Position numbers and translations under genes: made by a program. The notes beneath the pieces were generated by a model, which searched no databases, was not told the origin of the DNA, and saw only the letters and a program-made list of their open reading frames with translations. A DNA stretch of 64,000 nt, taken from NCBI RefSeq assembly GCF_039543645.1, contig NZ_BAABKD010000008.1, forward strand, positions 62,001-126,000. The letters are read 5' to 3'. This stretch comes from Paenalcaligenes hermetiae. GTDB lineage: Bacteria; Pseudomonadota; Gammaproteobacteria; Burkholderiales; Burkholderiaceae_B. Shown here one piece after another: positions 55,605-64,000 of the stretch (the stretch's first letter is position 1; each line of letters begins with the position of its first letter).

Positions 55605-56318
55605 TTAAACAGTACGACGTACCAACATCTCCTTGATCTTACCGATGGCATGAGAAGGGTTTAACCCTTTAGGACAGACATCAGTACAGTTCATAATGGT
55701 ATGACAGCGGAAAAGTCGATACGGATCCTCTAGGTTATCCAAACGCTCGCCCGTGGCCTCATCACGTGAGTCCGCAATAAAGCGATACGCCTGTAATAAA
55801 CCGGCAGGACCGACGAACTTATCTGGGTTCCACCAGAAAGAGGGGCAGGATGTCGAGCAGCACGCGCACAAAATGCACTCGTACAAACCATTTAGCTCCT
55901 CGCGGGCTTCGGGGGTTTGTAAACGCTCTTTCTCTGGCGGTGGTGTGTCATTGATCAGATACGGTTTAACCGAATGATACTGATCAAAGAAATGCGTCAT
56001 ATCAACGATCAAATCACGAATAACAGGCAGACCGGGTAAGGGACGTAAAACGATGGGTTGTTTTAAGTCATTTAAGTTAGTGGTACAGGCCAGACCGTTT
56101 TTACCATTGATATTCATCGCATCCGAGCCACATACGCCCTCGCGGCAAGAACGACGAATAGAAATACTATCGTCTACGGTGTTTTTGATGCGAACAATAG
56201 CATCCAACAACATTTTATCGTTGGGCTCAAGCTCGACCTCGAGCTTTTGCATATAAGGACGCTCATCCTTATCGGGGTCGTAGCGATAAATTTCAAATTT
56301 AACAATACGTTTGCTCAT
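55605..56318 (-). CDS. sdhB: Succinate dehydrogenase iron-sulfur subunit
   Basis: The 237-residue protein carries the 2Fe-2S ligands (RSCREGVCGSDAMNINGKNGLAC in pieces, about residues 55-80) and the 4Fe-4S and 3Fe-4S ligands in CILCACCSTSCPSFWW and CHTIMNCTDVCPKGLNP. It links the flavoprotein to the membrane quinone site. It is 12 bp after sdhA. Confidence 0.97.
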   Translation of the reverse strand: MSKRIVKFEIYRYDPDKDERPYMQKLEVELEPNDKMLLDAIVRIKNTVDDSISIRRSCREGVCGSDAMNINGKNGLACTTNLNDLKQPIVLRPLPGLPVIRDLIVDMTHFFDQYHSVKPYLINDTPPPEKERLQTPEAREELNGLYECILCACCSTSCPSFWWNPDKFVGPAGLLQAYRFIADSRDEATGERLDNLEDPYRLFRCHTIMNCTDVCPKGLNPSHAIGKIKEMLVRRTV

Positions 56319-56330
56319 CGTAATACCTGC

Positions 56331-58112
56331 TTAGAAAGTGCGTGGCTGTGGAGCGATAGATTTAGCGGAGATAGGCTGCATTTGTACAGGCTTGTAACGC
56401 AAAGTGCTGCCTTCGGAGAACCACACCGAGTGCTTCAACCAGTTCTCATCATCACGCTCTGGATAGTCGTTTAGTGCATGCGCACCACGGCTTTCTGTAC
56501 GGTTCGCTGCCGATTTTGTCGTAGCACGTGCCACTTCAATCATATTAGCGACCTCTAGTGCTTCCACTCGAGCGGTGTTAAAGATTTTGGATTTGTCTTG
56601 GAAGTAAATTTCATCTACCTCGGGAACCAAGCCTTCGATCAGCTCTTCGCCTTTTTTCAAGAGATCCAAGGTACGGAACACCCCACAGTGAGCTTGCATG
56701 GTTTGACGAATCTTTTCTGCAACCTCTTGGGAGCGCTGTCCTGAAGTGCGGGATTCTAAGCGGTTGACACGATCCATCGACTGCTCAATCGACCACTCAG
56801 GAATGTCTTGGTGCGCGTGCTCGTTATCAGGACGCGACTCAACAATGTGATTACCTGCCGCACGACCAAAGACAATCAAGTCGAGCAAGGAGTTCGTACC
56901 TAAACGGTTTGCCCCGTGGACGTTTGTAGCCGCGCACTCGCCCACAGCGTAAAGGTTTTTCACGATTTGCGTGTTGCCTTCGGCGTCTAAGGTAGTGACC
57001 TGGCCATAGTAGTTAGTGGGAATACCACCCATCTGATAGTGAATGGTCGGTACCACTGGGATCGGATCTTTAATCGGATCCACGTTCGCAAACTTAATAG
57101 CAATTTCACGAATAGAAGGTAAGCGCTTGTTAATGGTTTCCGCACCTAAATGGTCTAGCTTCAAGACAACATAGCTACCATCTGGTCCACAACCACGCCC
57201 TTCTTTAATTTCTTGGTCCATAGAGCGAGACACAAAGTCACGTGGCGCCAAGTCTTTTAGGTTTGGTGCATAGCGCTCCATGAAACGCTCACCGTCTTTA
57301 TTTAAAAGAATACCGCCTTCGCCTCGGACCCCTTCAGTGATAAGAACCCCAGCGCCCGCAACCCCAGTGGGGTGGAACTGCCAGAACTCCATGTCTTGTA
57401 AAGGAATACCTGCACGGGCTGCCATACCTAAGCCATCGCCGGTGTTAATAAAGGCGTTTGTCGAAGCCGCCCAAATGCGCCCTGCTCCACCTGTAGCTAA
57501 TACCGTACGCTTGGCCTCAAGCACGTAAATTTCACCCGTCTCCATCTCGAGGGCGGTTACCCCAAGCACATCCCCTTCTTCGTTGCGCAATAGGTCTAGT
57601 GCCATCCACTCAACAAAGAAGTTAGTACGAGCCGCTACGTTACGCTGGTAAAGCGTGTGTAACATCGCATGCCCAGTACGGTCAGCAGCGGCACAGGCAC
57701 GCTGTACAGGTTTTTCACCATGGTTAGCTGTATGTCCACCAAATGGACGCTGATAGATCGTACCGTCGGGGTTACGGTCAAAAGGCATCCCAAAGTGCTC
57801 TAGCTCATACACAGCATGTGGTGCCTCGCGACACATGAACTCAATCGCGTCTTGGTCGCCTAACCAGTCAGAGCCTTTGACGGTATCGTACATATGCCAA
57901 TACCAGTGGTCCTCGCTCATGTTACCAAGTGCAGCACTAACACCGCCTTGGGCAGCTACAGTATGAGAACGCGTAGGAAAGACTTTAGATAAGACCGCTA
58001 CAGACAAGCCCGCTTCGGCTAATTGTAGGGAACAACGCATACCGGCACCGCCGGCGCCAACTACCACCACATCAAACTGGCGGCGTGGTAAAGAAGTTTT
58101 AATAGCAGCCAC
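56331..58112 (-). CDS. sdhA: Succinate dehydrogenase flavoprotein subunit
   Basis: Flavoprotein of complex II. The Rossmann motif is VVVGAGGAGMRCSLQLAEAG, the flavinylated His is in RSHTVAAQGGVSAALGN, and active-site residues occur in HPTGVAGAGVLITEGVRGEGG (in pieces) and the capping region. The ATG/TTG possibilities further upstream lie inside sdhD, so I chose GTG at 58112 (VAAIKTSLPRRQFD), two bases after the sdhD stop and with CTGGAGCC about nine bases upstream. The product has about 593 residues, normal for the family. Confidence 0.96.
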   Translation of the reverse strand: MAAIKTSLPRRQFDVVVVGAGGAGMRCSLQLAEAGLSVAVLSKVFPTRSHTVAAQGGVSAALGNMSEDHWYWHMYDTVKGSDWLGDQDAIEFMCREAPHAVYELEHFGMPFDRNPDGTIYQRPFGGHTANHGEKPVQRACAAADRTGHAMLHTLYQRNVAARTNFFVEWMALDLLRNEEGDVLGVTALEMETGEIYVLEAKRTVLATGGAGRIWAASTNAFINTGDGLGMAARAGIPLQDMEFWQFHPTGVAGAGVLITEGVRGEGGILLNKDGERFMERYAPNLKDLAPRDFVSRSMDQEIKEGRGCGPDGSYVVLKLDHLGAETINKRLPSIREIAIKFANVDPIKDPIPVVPTIHYQMGGIPTNYYGQVTTLDAEGNTQIVKNLYAVGECAATNVHGANRLGTNSLLDLIVFGRAAGNHIVESRPDNEHAHQDIPEWSIEQSMDRVNRLESRTSGQRSQEVAEKIRQTMQAHCGVFRTLDLLKKGEELIEGLVPEVDEIYFQDKSKIFNTARVEALEVANMIEVARATTKSAANRTESRGAHALNDYPERDDENWLKHSVWFSEGSTLRYKPVQMQPISAKSIAPQPRTF

Positions 58113-58114
58113 GG

Positions 58115-58498
58115 TTACAGGCTCCAGATAATTTGTGCAAAATAAACAATAGAACCAACTAACCACAAGACCGTAAAGGCTTGTAGTGCAAGACGAATGC
58201 CAGTTGGCTTAATGTAGTCCATCCAAATATCGCGCACACCAATCCAGGCATGCCACGCTAAGGACATAAAGAATAATGTGGCGAGTAGTTGGCCCGCAGG
58301 AAAGACACCAAACCACTTAAAAGCAAACAGATTACGCCACCCCTCGTAGTTGAGCTCAGAGGTAAACAGCACCCCTACTAGCAACACTAGGGTATAGAGA
58401 ATCATAATTACAGCAGTCAGACGCTGGGCAATAAAATCAATTGTGCCGTAGTGCGCACCAACTACTAAACGTTTTGTTCCAATACGTTCTTGAGCCAT
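58115..58498 (-). CDS. sdhD: Succinate dehydrogenase membrane anchor SdhD
   Basis: The 127-residue anchor has three hydrophobic segments and the heme-ligand region HYGTIDFIAQRLTAV; ends with a segment LWLVGSIVYFAQIIW. It forms the quinone site and heme b with SdhC. One-base overlap with sdhC; two bases to the sdhA GTG. Confidence 0.92.
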   Translation of the reverse strand: MAQERIGTKRLVVGAHYGTIDFIAQRLTAVIMILYTLVLLVGVLFTSELNYEGWRNLFAFKWFGVFPAGQLLATLFFMSLAWHAWIGVRDIWMDYIKPTGIRLALQAFTVLWLVGSIVYFAQIIWSL

Positions 58499-58911
58499 TA
58501 GAATACTCCGAACAATTTAAGTGCAAATACGACAGTTAATGCCAAGCTCACAACTAATACCGATGCCGCGGTTTTATTTGCGGTGTATTTATCGTTACCT
58601 TTGCCTAAATCTAGGGCTAAATAACGAATGCCTGCACAGAAATGGTGGAGATAGCCCCAAACCAGCGCCAACACAATGAGCTTCATGATCGGGCTACCAA
58701 ACACATTGCTCAATGCGGCAAAGCCCGCCTCGGAGCTTAGGCTCATTGCCAGCAACGGTAAAATAATGACGGGTAAGCTTAAAAATAACAAAGCACCACT
58801 GATTCGATGCAAGATCGACGTTCTAGCAGCCAGTGGCATACGGTATGACAATATCTGCGGCACGCTGACATTGCGATACTGCGGACGCTGCTTTTGGGCG
58901 GTATCAGACAT
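58498..58911 (-). CDS. sdhC: Succinate dehydrogenase cytochrome b556 subunit SdhC
   Basis: The 137-residue membrane subunit has three hydrophobic segments and the family signatures SILHRISGALLFL (about residues 33-45) and HHFCAGIRYLALDLG with the heme-ligand His. GAGG lies five bases before the ATG. It heads the sdhCDAB block, 99 bp after the HutC-type GntR gene; no clear terminator is seen in that gap. Confidence 0.95.
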   Translation of the reverse strand: MSDTAQKQRPQYRNVSVPQILSYRMPLAARTSILHRISGALLFLSLPVIILPLLAMSLSSEAGFAALSNVFGSPIMKLIVLALVWGYLHHFCAGIRYLALDLGKGNDKYTANKTAASVLVVSLALTVVFALKLFGVF

Positions 58912-59010
58912 GATGGCCTCGAAGTTAAAAATAAAACAGTATTACAACAAATTAAATGCTCAGAACTACGCCTGCTGATAATCAGCAAAACCAATCCATG
59001 AGCTGACCCT

Positions 59011-59769
59011 TTAGTTTAGGCTATTTCTATAATGGAAATGGCTGGTAATATACAAGCCTTGGCGAACCTCCATGGGTCGCTCCCCATAAGTATAAGCAAC
59101 CCTTTCCACCTGTAACAGGGGTGAACCCACAGAAACCTGTAACCGTTGCGCGGATTCTTCTGTAGCCGCTACGGCACGAATGCTTTCATCTGCACGCAAC
59201 ATACTGACCCCAAACTGACCCTCGAACCACGCATAAAGTGGCTCTCGATTCTGCATAACAGCCTCGGTAGTCATGCCCTTAAATACCTGTGCAGGCAACC
59301 AAATGTTATCCAGAATAGTGGGCTTATCATCAAACGATAAAACACGCTGAATGTTAATCACGGTGTCCACAGGGCGTAACGCCAACAAAGCGGCGATCTT
59401 AGCGGGGGCTTTGACTCGATAGCAGCCAATGATTTCGCTACGGGTCGTTGGTTGATGCCCGTCATCGGGCGTCAAGCGTAAAAAACGGTATCGAACCTTG
59501 GCCTCGTTGTGTGTGGAGACAAACGTGCCTTTGCCCTGACGACGTATTAACAAATTTTCGGCGGCAAGCTCATCGATGGCTTTGCGCACAGTACCCTGGC
59601 TGACCTGAAAACGCGCTGCCAGATCCAGTTCGCTCGGAATGGCCTCGCCGGGTTTCCATTCGCCCTGATCTAAGCTTTTAAGCAGCAGCGCTTTAATCTG
59701 CTGATAAAGCGGACTATACGCCGTGCCGCGCTCAGAATTTGTTACATTGACTGAGTTAGATTCAGACAT
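59011..59769 (-). CDS. GntR-family regulator, HutC subfamily, of the TCA cluster
   Basis: The 252-residue protein has a GntR winged helix (about residues 18-88): YSPLYQQIKALLLKSL, IPSELDLAARFQVSQGTVRKAIDEL and RRQGKGTFV. A UTRA effector domain follows (about 95-245, with AYTYGERPMEVRQGLYITSHFHY). It lies between mdh (divergent) and sdhC (same direction). A TCTTATATAAGA palindrome lies in the shared promoter region with mdh and recurs upstream of acnB, so it probably regulates these TCA genes and itself. The effector is unknown; a carboxylic acid of the cycle is a reasonable guess. Confidence 0.9.
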   Translation of the reverse strand: MSESNSVNVTNSERGTAYSPLYQQIKALLLKSLDQGEWKPGEAIPSELDLAARFQVSQGTVRKAIDELAAENLLIRRQGKGTFVSTHNEAKVRYRFLRLTPDDGHQPTTRSEIIGCYRVKAPAKIAALLALRPVDTVINIQRVLSFDDKPTILDNIWLPAQVFKGMTTEAVMQNREPLYAWFEGQFGVSMLRADESIRAVAATEESAQRLQVSVGSPLLQVERVAYTYGERPMEVRQGLYITSHFHYRNSLN

Positions 59770-59876
59770 AGTCGATATGAGAGGCCAAGCATCTGAATAA
59801 AGGCAGACCCTGGCAAATTAGAAAAAGAATATCCGTTATTTTGACACGCAAAGTCCATTCTGTCTAACACTCTTGT

Positions 59877-59911
59877 GTCTTATATAAGATATAAGAGGTT
59901 TGACGTATAAT
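59877..59911. promoter_or_regulatory. Palindromic operator and -10 box in the gntR/mdh divergent promoter region
   Basis: GTCTTATATAAGAT (59877-59890) contains a 12-base perfect palindrome, and another ATAAGA half-site follows at 59891. A consensus TATAAT lies at 59906-59911, placing the palindrome over its -35 region. The same 14-base motif recurs at 62557-62570. Repressor binding here would shut off mdh and may also affect the divergent gntR-sdh unit. Confidence 0.7.
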
Positions 59912-59993
59912 TGAGTTTGGTCTAGGGTTCAAAAAGCATTACACTCGATGCTATAGCAGTACCCTGTTTTCCAACTATTTGGAGTCAACACTC

Positions 59994-60983
59994 ATGAGCA
60001 AACCCGCAATGCGCGTTGCCGTTACTGGCGCCGCTGGCCAAATCGGTTACGCACTTTTATTCCGTATCGCCTCCGGCGAAATGCTAGGCAAAGATCAGCC
60101 TGTTATCTTACAACTTCTTGAAATCCCTGATGAAAAAGCACAAAAAGCCTTACAGGGTGTCATGATGGAACTCGACGATTGTGCTTTCCCCTTACTGCAG
60201 GGCATGACAGCACACAGCGATCCACGCGAAGCATTTAAAGATGCGGACATTGCCCTATTAGTCGGCGCCCGTCCACGCGGTCCAGGTATGGAGCGCAAAG
60301 ACCTGCTAACCGTTAACGCCAAGATCTTTACCGAGCAAGGCAAGGCACTCAACGACGTCGCCAGCCGTGATGTAAAAGTACTAGTGGTAGGTAACCCTGC
60401 CAACACAAACGCTTACATCGCCATGAAATCCGCTCCGGATTTACCGGCGAAAAACTTTACCGCTATGCTACGCCTAGACCACAACCGTGCGTTGTCTCAG
60501 CTGGCGGACAAAGCTAAGGTCGCCGTCGCGGATATCGAGAACCTCATTGTTTGGGGTAACCACTCCCCCACCATGTATCCTGACATCCGTTTTGCTACGG
60601 TTAATGGCCAAAGCCTCAAAGACAAAATCAATGACGAGGCGTGGAACAAAGACACCTTTATCCCAACGGTAGGCAAGCGTGGTGCTGCCATCATTGAAGC
60701 GCGCGGTTTATCCTCTGCCGCATCAGCAGCTAACGCCGCCATTGATCACATCCGTGATTGGGTTTTAGGTTCAAATGGCAAATGGGTAACCATGGGTGTA
60801 CCTTCTGATGGCTCCTACGGCATCCCCGAAGGCATTATTTATGGCTTCCCCGTAACCACTGAAAATGGCGAATACAAGCTCGTAGAAGGACTAGAGATCG
60901 ATGATTTCTCTCGTGAGCGCATGGATCATACGCTCAACGAGCTTTTAGAAGAACGCGACGGCATTAAAGACTTGCTCGCTTAA
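59994..60983 (+). CDS. mdh: Malate dehydrogenase
   Basis: NAD-dependent malate dehydrogenase of 329 residues. Motifs are [21 protein letters not shown] (residues 8-28, in pieces), [18 protein letters not shown] with the substrate arginines, [29 protein letters not shown], and the catalytic His in [12 protein letters not shown]. It belongs to the LDH-like cytosolic MDH type common in betaproteobacteria. I chose ATG at 59994, since TTTGGAGTC lies nine bases upstream; the in-frame TTG at 59979 is part of that Shine-Dalgarno region. A terminator follows. Confidence 0.97.
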   Translation: MSKPAMRVAVTGAAGQIGYALLFRIASGEMLGKDQPVILQLLEIPDEKAQKALQGVMMELDDCAFPLLQGMTAHSDPREAFKDADIALLVGARPRGPGMERKDLLTVNAKIFTEQGKALNDVASRDVKVLVVGNPANTNAYIAMKSAPDLPAKNFTAMLRLDHNRALSQLADKAKVAVADIENLIVWGNHSPTMYPDIRFATVNGQSLKDKINDEAWNKDTFIPTVGKRGAAIIEARGLSSAASAANAAIDHIRDWVLGSNGKWVTMGVPSDGSYGIPEGIIYGFPVTTENGEYKLVEGLEIDDFSRERMDHTLNELLEERDGIKDLLA

Positions 60984-60995
60984 TGCTACAACTAA

Positions 60996-61020
60996 AGCCC
61001 GATTAATTCGGGCTTTTTTT
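60996..61020 (+). terminator. Terminator of mdh
   Basis: AGCCCGA and TCGGGCT pair around TTAAT, followed by a run of seven T. Confidence 0.92.
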
Positions 61021-61047
61021 ATATCCATTTTTTCTATAGCATAAAAC

Positions 61048-61068
61048 GAGATATCTATTAGTTATCTC
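61048..61068 (+). other. Inverted repeat just upstream of the prpC ribosome binding site
   Basis: GAGATA and TATCTC flank nine bases, a few bases before a strong AGGAGG. It could be an operator or an mRNA hairpin affecting translation; short arms make chance possible. Confidence 0.3.
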
Positions 61069-61085
61069 TATCAGGAGGAGAGACA

Positions 61086-62231
61086 ATGACAACAGAAATG
61101 ACCCCCCGCCCTAAAAAATCCGTTGCCTTGTCCGGTATCGTAGCCGGCAATACGGCACTTAGTGCTGTGGGCTCTAGTGGCAATGCACTGTTTTATCGCG
61201 GATACGATATTTTAGAGCTTGCTCCCAGCTGCGAATTTGAAGAAATTGCCTATCTGCTGATTTATGGCAAACTCCCCACCCCCAGCGAACTAACCCTTTA
61301 TAAACAAAAGCTAGCCAGCCTACGTGGTTTACCCAACGACTTACAACGAGTGCTCGAATACCTACCCGCGGCAAGTCACCCAATGGATGTTTTACGTACG
61401 GCCGTGTCGGTTTTAGGTTGCGTACTCCCAGAAAAAGAATCACAACCCGTTGCCGAAGCTCGCAATATTGCCGACCGTCTTCTGGCTTCATTAGGGTCCG
61501 CTCTTTTATATTGGTACCACTACAGTCATCGCGGTGAGATGATCGACGTGCAAACCGATGATGACAGCATGGCAGAACACTTTTTACATTTACTGCATCA
61601 GAAAACCCCAAGCAAAGAGTGGGTTCATGCCATGAATGTTTCCATGAACCTTTACGCAGAGCACGAGTTTAATGCCTCTACCTTTACCAGCCGTGTCATC
61701 ACAGGCACAGGCTCAGATATGTATTCCGCTATTGCTGGTGCTATTGGCGCATTACGTGGCCCCAAACATGGGGGAGCCAACGAGGTCGCGCTTGAAATCC
61801 AACAGCGCTACGACAGCGCCGACGAGGCAGAAAACGATATCCGCGCTCGTGTACAAAACAAAGAAGTCATTATTGGTTTTGGGCACCCAGTTTATACCGT
61901 ATCAGACCCACGCAATCAGGTAATCAAAGAGGTTGCCCAATCGCTTTCGAGCAAATCCCAAAACATGACGCTTTTTGAAATTGCTGAGCGCATTGAGCAG
62001 CTAATGTGGAATGAGAAAAAGATGTTCCCTAACCTCGACTGGTATGCTGCCGTCGCTTACCATCGTATGGGGGTGCCGACCTCTATGTTTACCCCACTTT
62101 TTGTGATAGCACGGACAGCGGGCTGGGCAGCGCATATTCTAGAGCAGCGCGCTGACGGTAAAATCATCCGACCTACCGCTAATTATACCGGCCCTGAGCC
62201 ACGTGCTTTTACGCCTTTACATCAACGATAA
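61086..62231 (+). CDS. prpC: 2-methylcitrate synthase/citrate synthase (PrpC type)
   Basis: The 381-residue protein belongs to the short citrate synthase class. Features are [15 protein letters not shown] near the start, the catalytic His in [10 protein letters not shown] and [14 protein letters not shown], and the Asp in NLDWYAAV. From memory it matches PrpC, which condenses propionyl-CoA with oxaloacetate and often also accepts acetyl-CoA. No prpB, acnD or prpF is adjacent, so its role could be either a propionate enzyme or a second citrate synthase. CAGGAGGAG lies just before the ATG. A small GNAT gene and acnB follow. Confidence 0.88.
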   Translation: MTTEMTPRPKKSVALSGIVAGNTALSAVGSSGNALFYRGYDILELAPSCEFEEIAYLLIYGKLPTPSELTLYKQKLASLRGLPNDLQRVLEYLPAASHPMDVLRTAVSVLGCVLPEKESQPVAEARNIADRLLASLGSALLYWYHYSHRGEMIDVQTDDDSMAEHFLHLLHQKTPSKEWVHAMNVSMNLYAEHEFNASTFTSRVITGTGSDMYSAIAGAIGALRGPKHGGANEVALEIQQRYDSADEAENDIRARVQNKEVIIGFGHPVYTVSDPRNQVIKEVAQSLSSKSQNMTLFEIAERIEQLMWNEKKMFPNLDWYAAVAYHRMGVPTSMFTPLFVIARTAGWAAHILEQRADGKIIRPTANYTGPEPRAFTPLHQR

Positions 62232-62270
62232 CGCTACGGCGGCCTGGCCGCCATTTTCTAAGGTGTGCTT

Positions 62271-62549
62271 ATGAAACTTGATATTCAGCATAATACCGAG
62301 GCCTCCCGTTTCGAATACCACGAGAACCAACTGCTTTGCCATCTCGATTATCAAATTCAAGATAATATTATGGCCATTACCCACACCATTGTCCCCAAAG
62401 CCTTAGGTGGACGAGGTATAGCCGGGCAACTAACCGAAGCCGCTTTTGCCTTTGCCAGAAACAATGAACTCAAGATCAACCCCGTATGTAGTTATACGGC
62501 AACGTATTTTCAACGTCACCCAGAATATCAATCACTGTTAGCCCAATAA
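62271..62549 (+). CDS. Small GNAT-fold N-acetyltransferase (YjdJ type)
   Basis: A 92-residue protein of the minimal GNAT type. It has FEYHENQLLCHLDYQI, the HTIVPKALGGRGIAGQLTEAAFAFA acetyl-CoA loop (in pieces, residues 42-66; pyrophosphate-binding GGRGIAG) and the terminal VCSYTATYFQRHPEY. Relatives of unknown substrate are widespread. I chose ATG at 62271 because AAGG lies seven bases upstream; a GTG six bases earlier sits too near that site. It lies between prpC and acnB, in the same direction. Confidence 0.82.
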   Translation: MKLDIQHNTEASRFEYHENQLLCHLDYQIQDNIMAITHTIVPKALGGRGIAGQLTEAAFAFARNNELKINPVCSYTATYFQRHPEYQSLLAQ

Positions 62550-62556
62550 GTCTTAT

Positions 62557-62570
62557 GTCTTATATAAGAC
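62557..62570. promoter_or_regulatory. 14-bp palindromic operator upstream of acnB
   Basis: GTCTTATATAAGAC is a perfect palindrome, preceded without gap by another GTCTTAT half-site (62550-62556). It is two bases upstream of the -35 box of the acnB promoter and nearly identical to the gntR/mdh site at 59877. Confidence 0.75.
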
Positions 62571-62572
62571 TG

Positions 62573-62601
62573 TTGCACCGCCCTACAGTTACTCTTACAA
62601 T
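62573..62601 (+). promoter_or_regulatory. Promoter of acnB
   Basis: TTGCAC (62573-62578) and TACAAT (62596-62601) are separated by exactly 17 bases. The predicted leader is about 45 bases. The upstream palindrome abuts the -35 box. Confidence 0.7.
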
Positions 62602-62654
62602 AAGGGCAAGCACTATCGCTTCGTTTATTCAACTTACCTAAATAGGCCTGCAAC

Positions 62655-64000
62655 ATGCTGGAAACTTACCGCCAACACGTTGCCGAACGCGCTGCGTTAG
62701 GCATCCCTGCGCTTCCTCTTACTGCGCAACAAACCGCTGATTTAATCGAGCTCATTAAAAACCCTCCTGCGGGCGAAGAAGACTTCTTACTTGAGCTCCT
62801 CACACACCGTGTTCCTGCCGGTGTAGACGATGCTGCTAAAGTCAAAGCCTCCTATTTAGCGGCAGTTGCTCTTGGCTCTGAAACTAACCCACTATTTGAT
62901 AAAAAACGTGCTACCGAATTACTCGGCACCATGCTAGGCGGTTACAACATCTCGCCTCTCATTCAGTTACTTGACGATGACGAGCTAGCTCCGGTTGCTG
63001 CCGAGGGTCTCAAACATACTTTATTAATGTTTGATGCTTTCCACGATGTTAAAGACAAAGCGGATCAAGGCAACCAATACGCCAAAGAAATTCTACAAAG
63101 CTGGGCCGACGGTGAATGGTTCACCTCTCGTCCCGAGGTCCCAGAAAGCCTAACCATTACGGTATTCAAGGTCACGGGTGAAACCAATACCGATGATTTA
63201 TCACCCGCCCCTGATGCTTGGAGCCGTCCTGATATTCCACTGCATGCGCTTGCCATGCTTAAGAACCCACGCCCTGGCATTGAACCCGATGAGCCAGGTA
63301 AAGTCGGCCCGATCAAATTAATCGAGTCCCTTAAAGCCAAAGGCAATATTGTTGCCTATGTGGGTGATGTAGTCGGTACTGGCTCCTCTCGTAAATCCGC
63401 AACCAACTCGGTCTTGTGGTTTACCGGAGAGGACATTCCTTACGTACCCAACAAACGTTTTGGCGGTGTATGTTTAGGCGGTAAAATCGCCCCTATTTTC
63501 TATAACACCATGGAAGACGCCGGTGCTCTACCCATCGAGCTGGATGTGTCTCAAATGGAAATGGGCGATGTGATCGAATTACGCCCTTACGAAGGCAAAG
63601 CTTTGAAAAACGGCGAAGTCATCGCCGAATTCAAAGTCAAATCCGATGTACTCTTTGACGAGGTCCGTGCCGGTGGCCGTATCCCCCTCATTATTGGTCG
63701 CGGTTTAACTACTCGTGCTCGTGAAGCCCTAGGTCTTGGTCCTACCGACCTCTTCCGTCTGCCCCAAGCCCCTGTGGATACAGGCAAAGGCTTTACCTTA
63801 GCGCAAAAAATGGTAGGTCGTGCCTGTGGTCTACCCGAAGGCCAAGGCGTACGCCCCGGTACTTACTGTGAGCCACGCATGACCACCGTAGGGAGCCAAG
63901 ACACCACTGGCCCAATGACACGCGACGAGCTCAAAGACTTAGCATGCTTAGGCTTCTCTGCCGATTTAGTGATGCAGTCCTTCTGTCACACGGCCGCGTA
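62655..64000 (+). CDS. acnB: Aconitate hydratase B (partial, N-terminal 448 codons)
   Basis: AcnB interconverts citrate and isocitrate. The frame opens with MLETYRQHVAERAALGIPALPL and runs to the window edge. Present are the HEAT-like domain 1 (about residues 1-160), the swivelling domain 4-type region (TGETNTDDLSPAPDAWSRPDIPLHA in pieces, GTGSSRKSATNSVLW) and the start of the catalytic core (MTRDELKDLACLGFSADLVMQSFCHT). The cluster cysteines lie beyond the edge, apart from the Cys region near the end. The Shine-Dalgarno is weak. It is preceded by the HutC-type operator and a good promoter. Confidence 0.96.
   Translation, partial: MLETYRQHVAERAALGIPALPLTAQQTADLIELIKNPPAGEEDFLLELLTHRVPAGVDDAAKVKASYLAAVALGSETNPLFDKKRATELLGTMLGGYNISPLIQLLDDDELAPVAAEGLKHTLLMFDAFHDVKDKADQGNQYAKEILQSWADGEWFTSRPEVPESLTITVFKVTGETNTDDLSPAPDAWSRPDIPLHALAMLKNPRPGIEPDEPGKVGPIKLIESLKAKGNIVAYVGDVVGTGSSRKSATNSVLWFTGEDIPYVPNKRFGGVCLGGKIAPIFYNTMEDAGALPIELDVSQMEMGDVIELRPYEGKALKNGEVIAEFKVKSDVLFDEVRAGGRIPLIIGRGLTTRAREALGLGPTDLFRLPQAPVDTGKGFTLAQKMVGRACGLPEGQGVRPGTYCEPRMTTVGSQDTTGPMTRDELKDLACLGFSADLVMQSFCHTAA

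Noticed and set aside
61174..61611. Antisense frame of 145 codons inside prpC
   Set aside because: prpC is clearly coding on the plus strand, and the antisense product has no recognisable pattern.

Overview
The window looks like chromosomal DNA of a betaproteobacterium of the Alcaligenaceae type (Alcaligenes/Paenalcaligenes/Bordetella relatives). This rests on gene order and protein character: scpB-rluB-rimP-nusA, phaR-phaB-phaC-pgeF-rluD next to a divergent bamD, and a large TCA block (odhA-odhB-lpdA-zapE, gltA-sdhE-sdhB-sdhA-sdhD-sdhC, a GntR gene, mdh, prpC, acnB). A Bug-type solute receptor and a DctP-type TRAP transporter fit the same group. Base composition is near half GC, with AT-rich intergenic regions.

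Layout. 1-3.8 kb (minus strand): partial nusA, rimP, rluB, scpB; an intrinsic-terminator-like hairpin sits directly in front of the rimP start. 3.8-11.3 kb: an accessory catabolic block enclosed by two identical initiator tRNA genes. It holds a soluble Cache-domain protein, a FadR-type regulator, a tandem SnoaL-like protein, a PatD-like aldehyde dehydrogenase and a divergent DctP-DctQ-DctM transporter. 11.4-17.3 kb: PHA genes, pgeF, rluD, bamD. 17.4-24.6 kb: DinG/YoaA-type helicase, tex, tyrA, an orphan Bug receptor, a LysR regulator. 24.8-31.5 kb: a five-gene peptide ABC transporter operon ending in an M20 carboxypeptidase. 31.5-39.6 kb (minus strand): trpS, zapE and the 2-oxoglutarate dehydrogenase operon. 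40-53.6 kb: malic enzyme, then a lactate/glycolate module (GntR, glcDEF, lactate permease, a second GntR, lldD, glyoxalase I) and an AT-rich two-gene GMC dehydrogenase unit. 54-64 kb: gltA, sdhE-B-A-D-C and a HutC-type GntR gene (minus strand), then mdh, prpC, a small GNAT protein and the start of acnB (plus strand).

How it fits together. The window is mostly central carbon metabolism. Lactate/glycolate and C4-dicarboxylate-type uptake feed a TCA cycle encoded almost contiguously, with malic enzyme and PHA synthesis as outlets. A 14-bp palindrome (GTCTTATATAAGAC) lies in the mdh/gntR divergent promoter region and again just upstream of the acnB promoter, which suggests that the HutC-type regulator controls the TCA genes as a regulon. 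The two FadR-type regulators of the lactate module are close paralogues, and TGGT-N3-ACCA palindromes lie in front of both. The least conventional part is the block between the two tRNA genes, where a FadR-type regulator lacking the usual FCD metal ligands sits beside a stand-alone cytosolic Cache protein.

No CRISPR array, insertion sequence, phage gene or rRNA was seen. All function calls are read from sequence motifs and family memory; no database search was possible.
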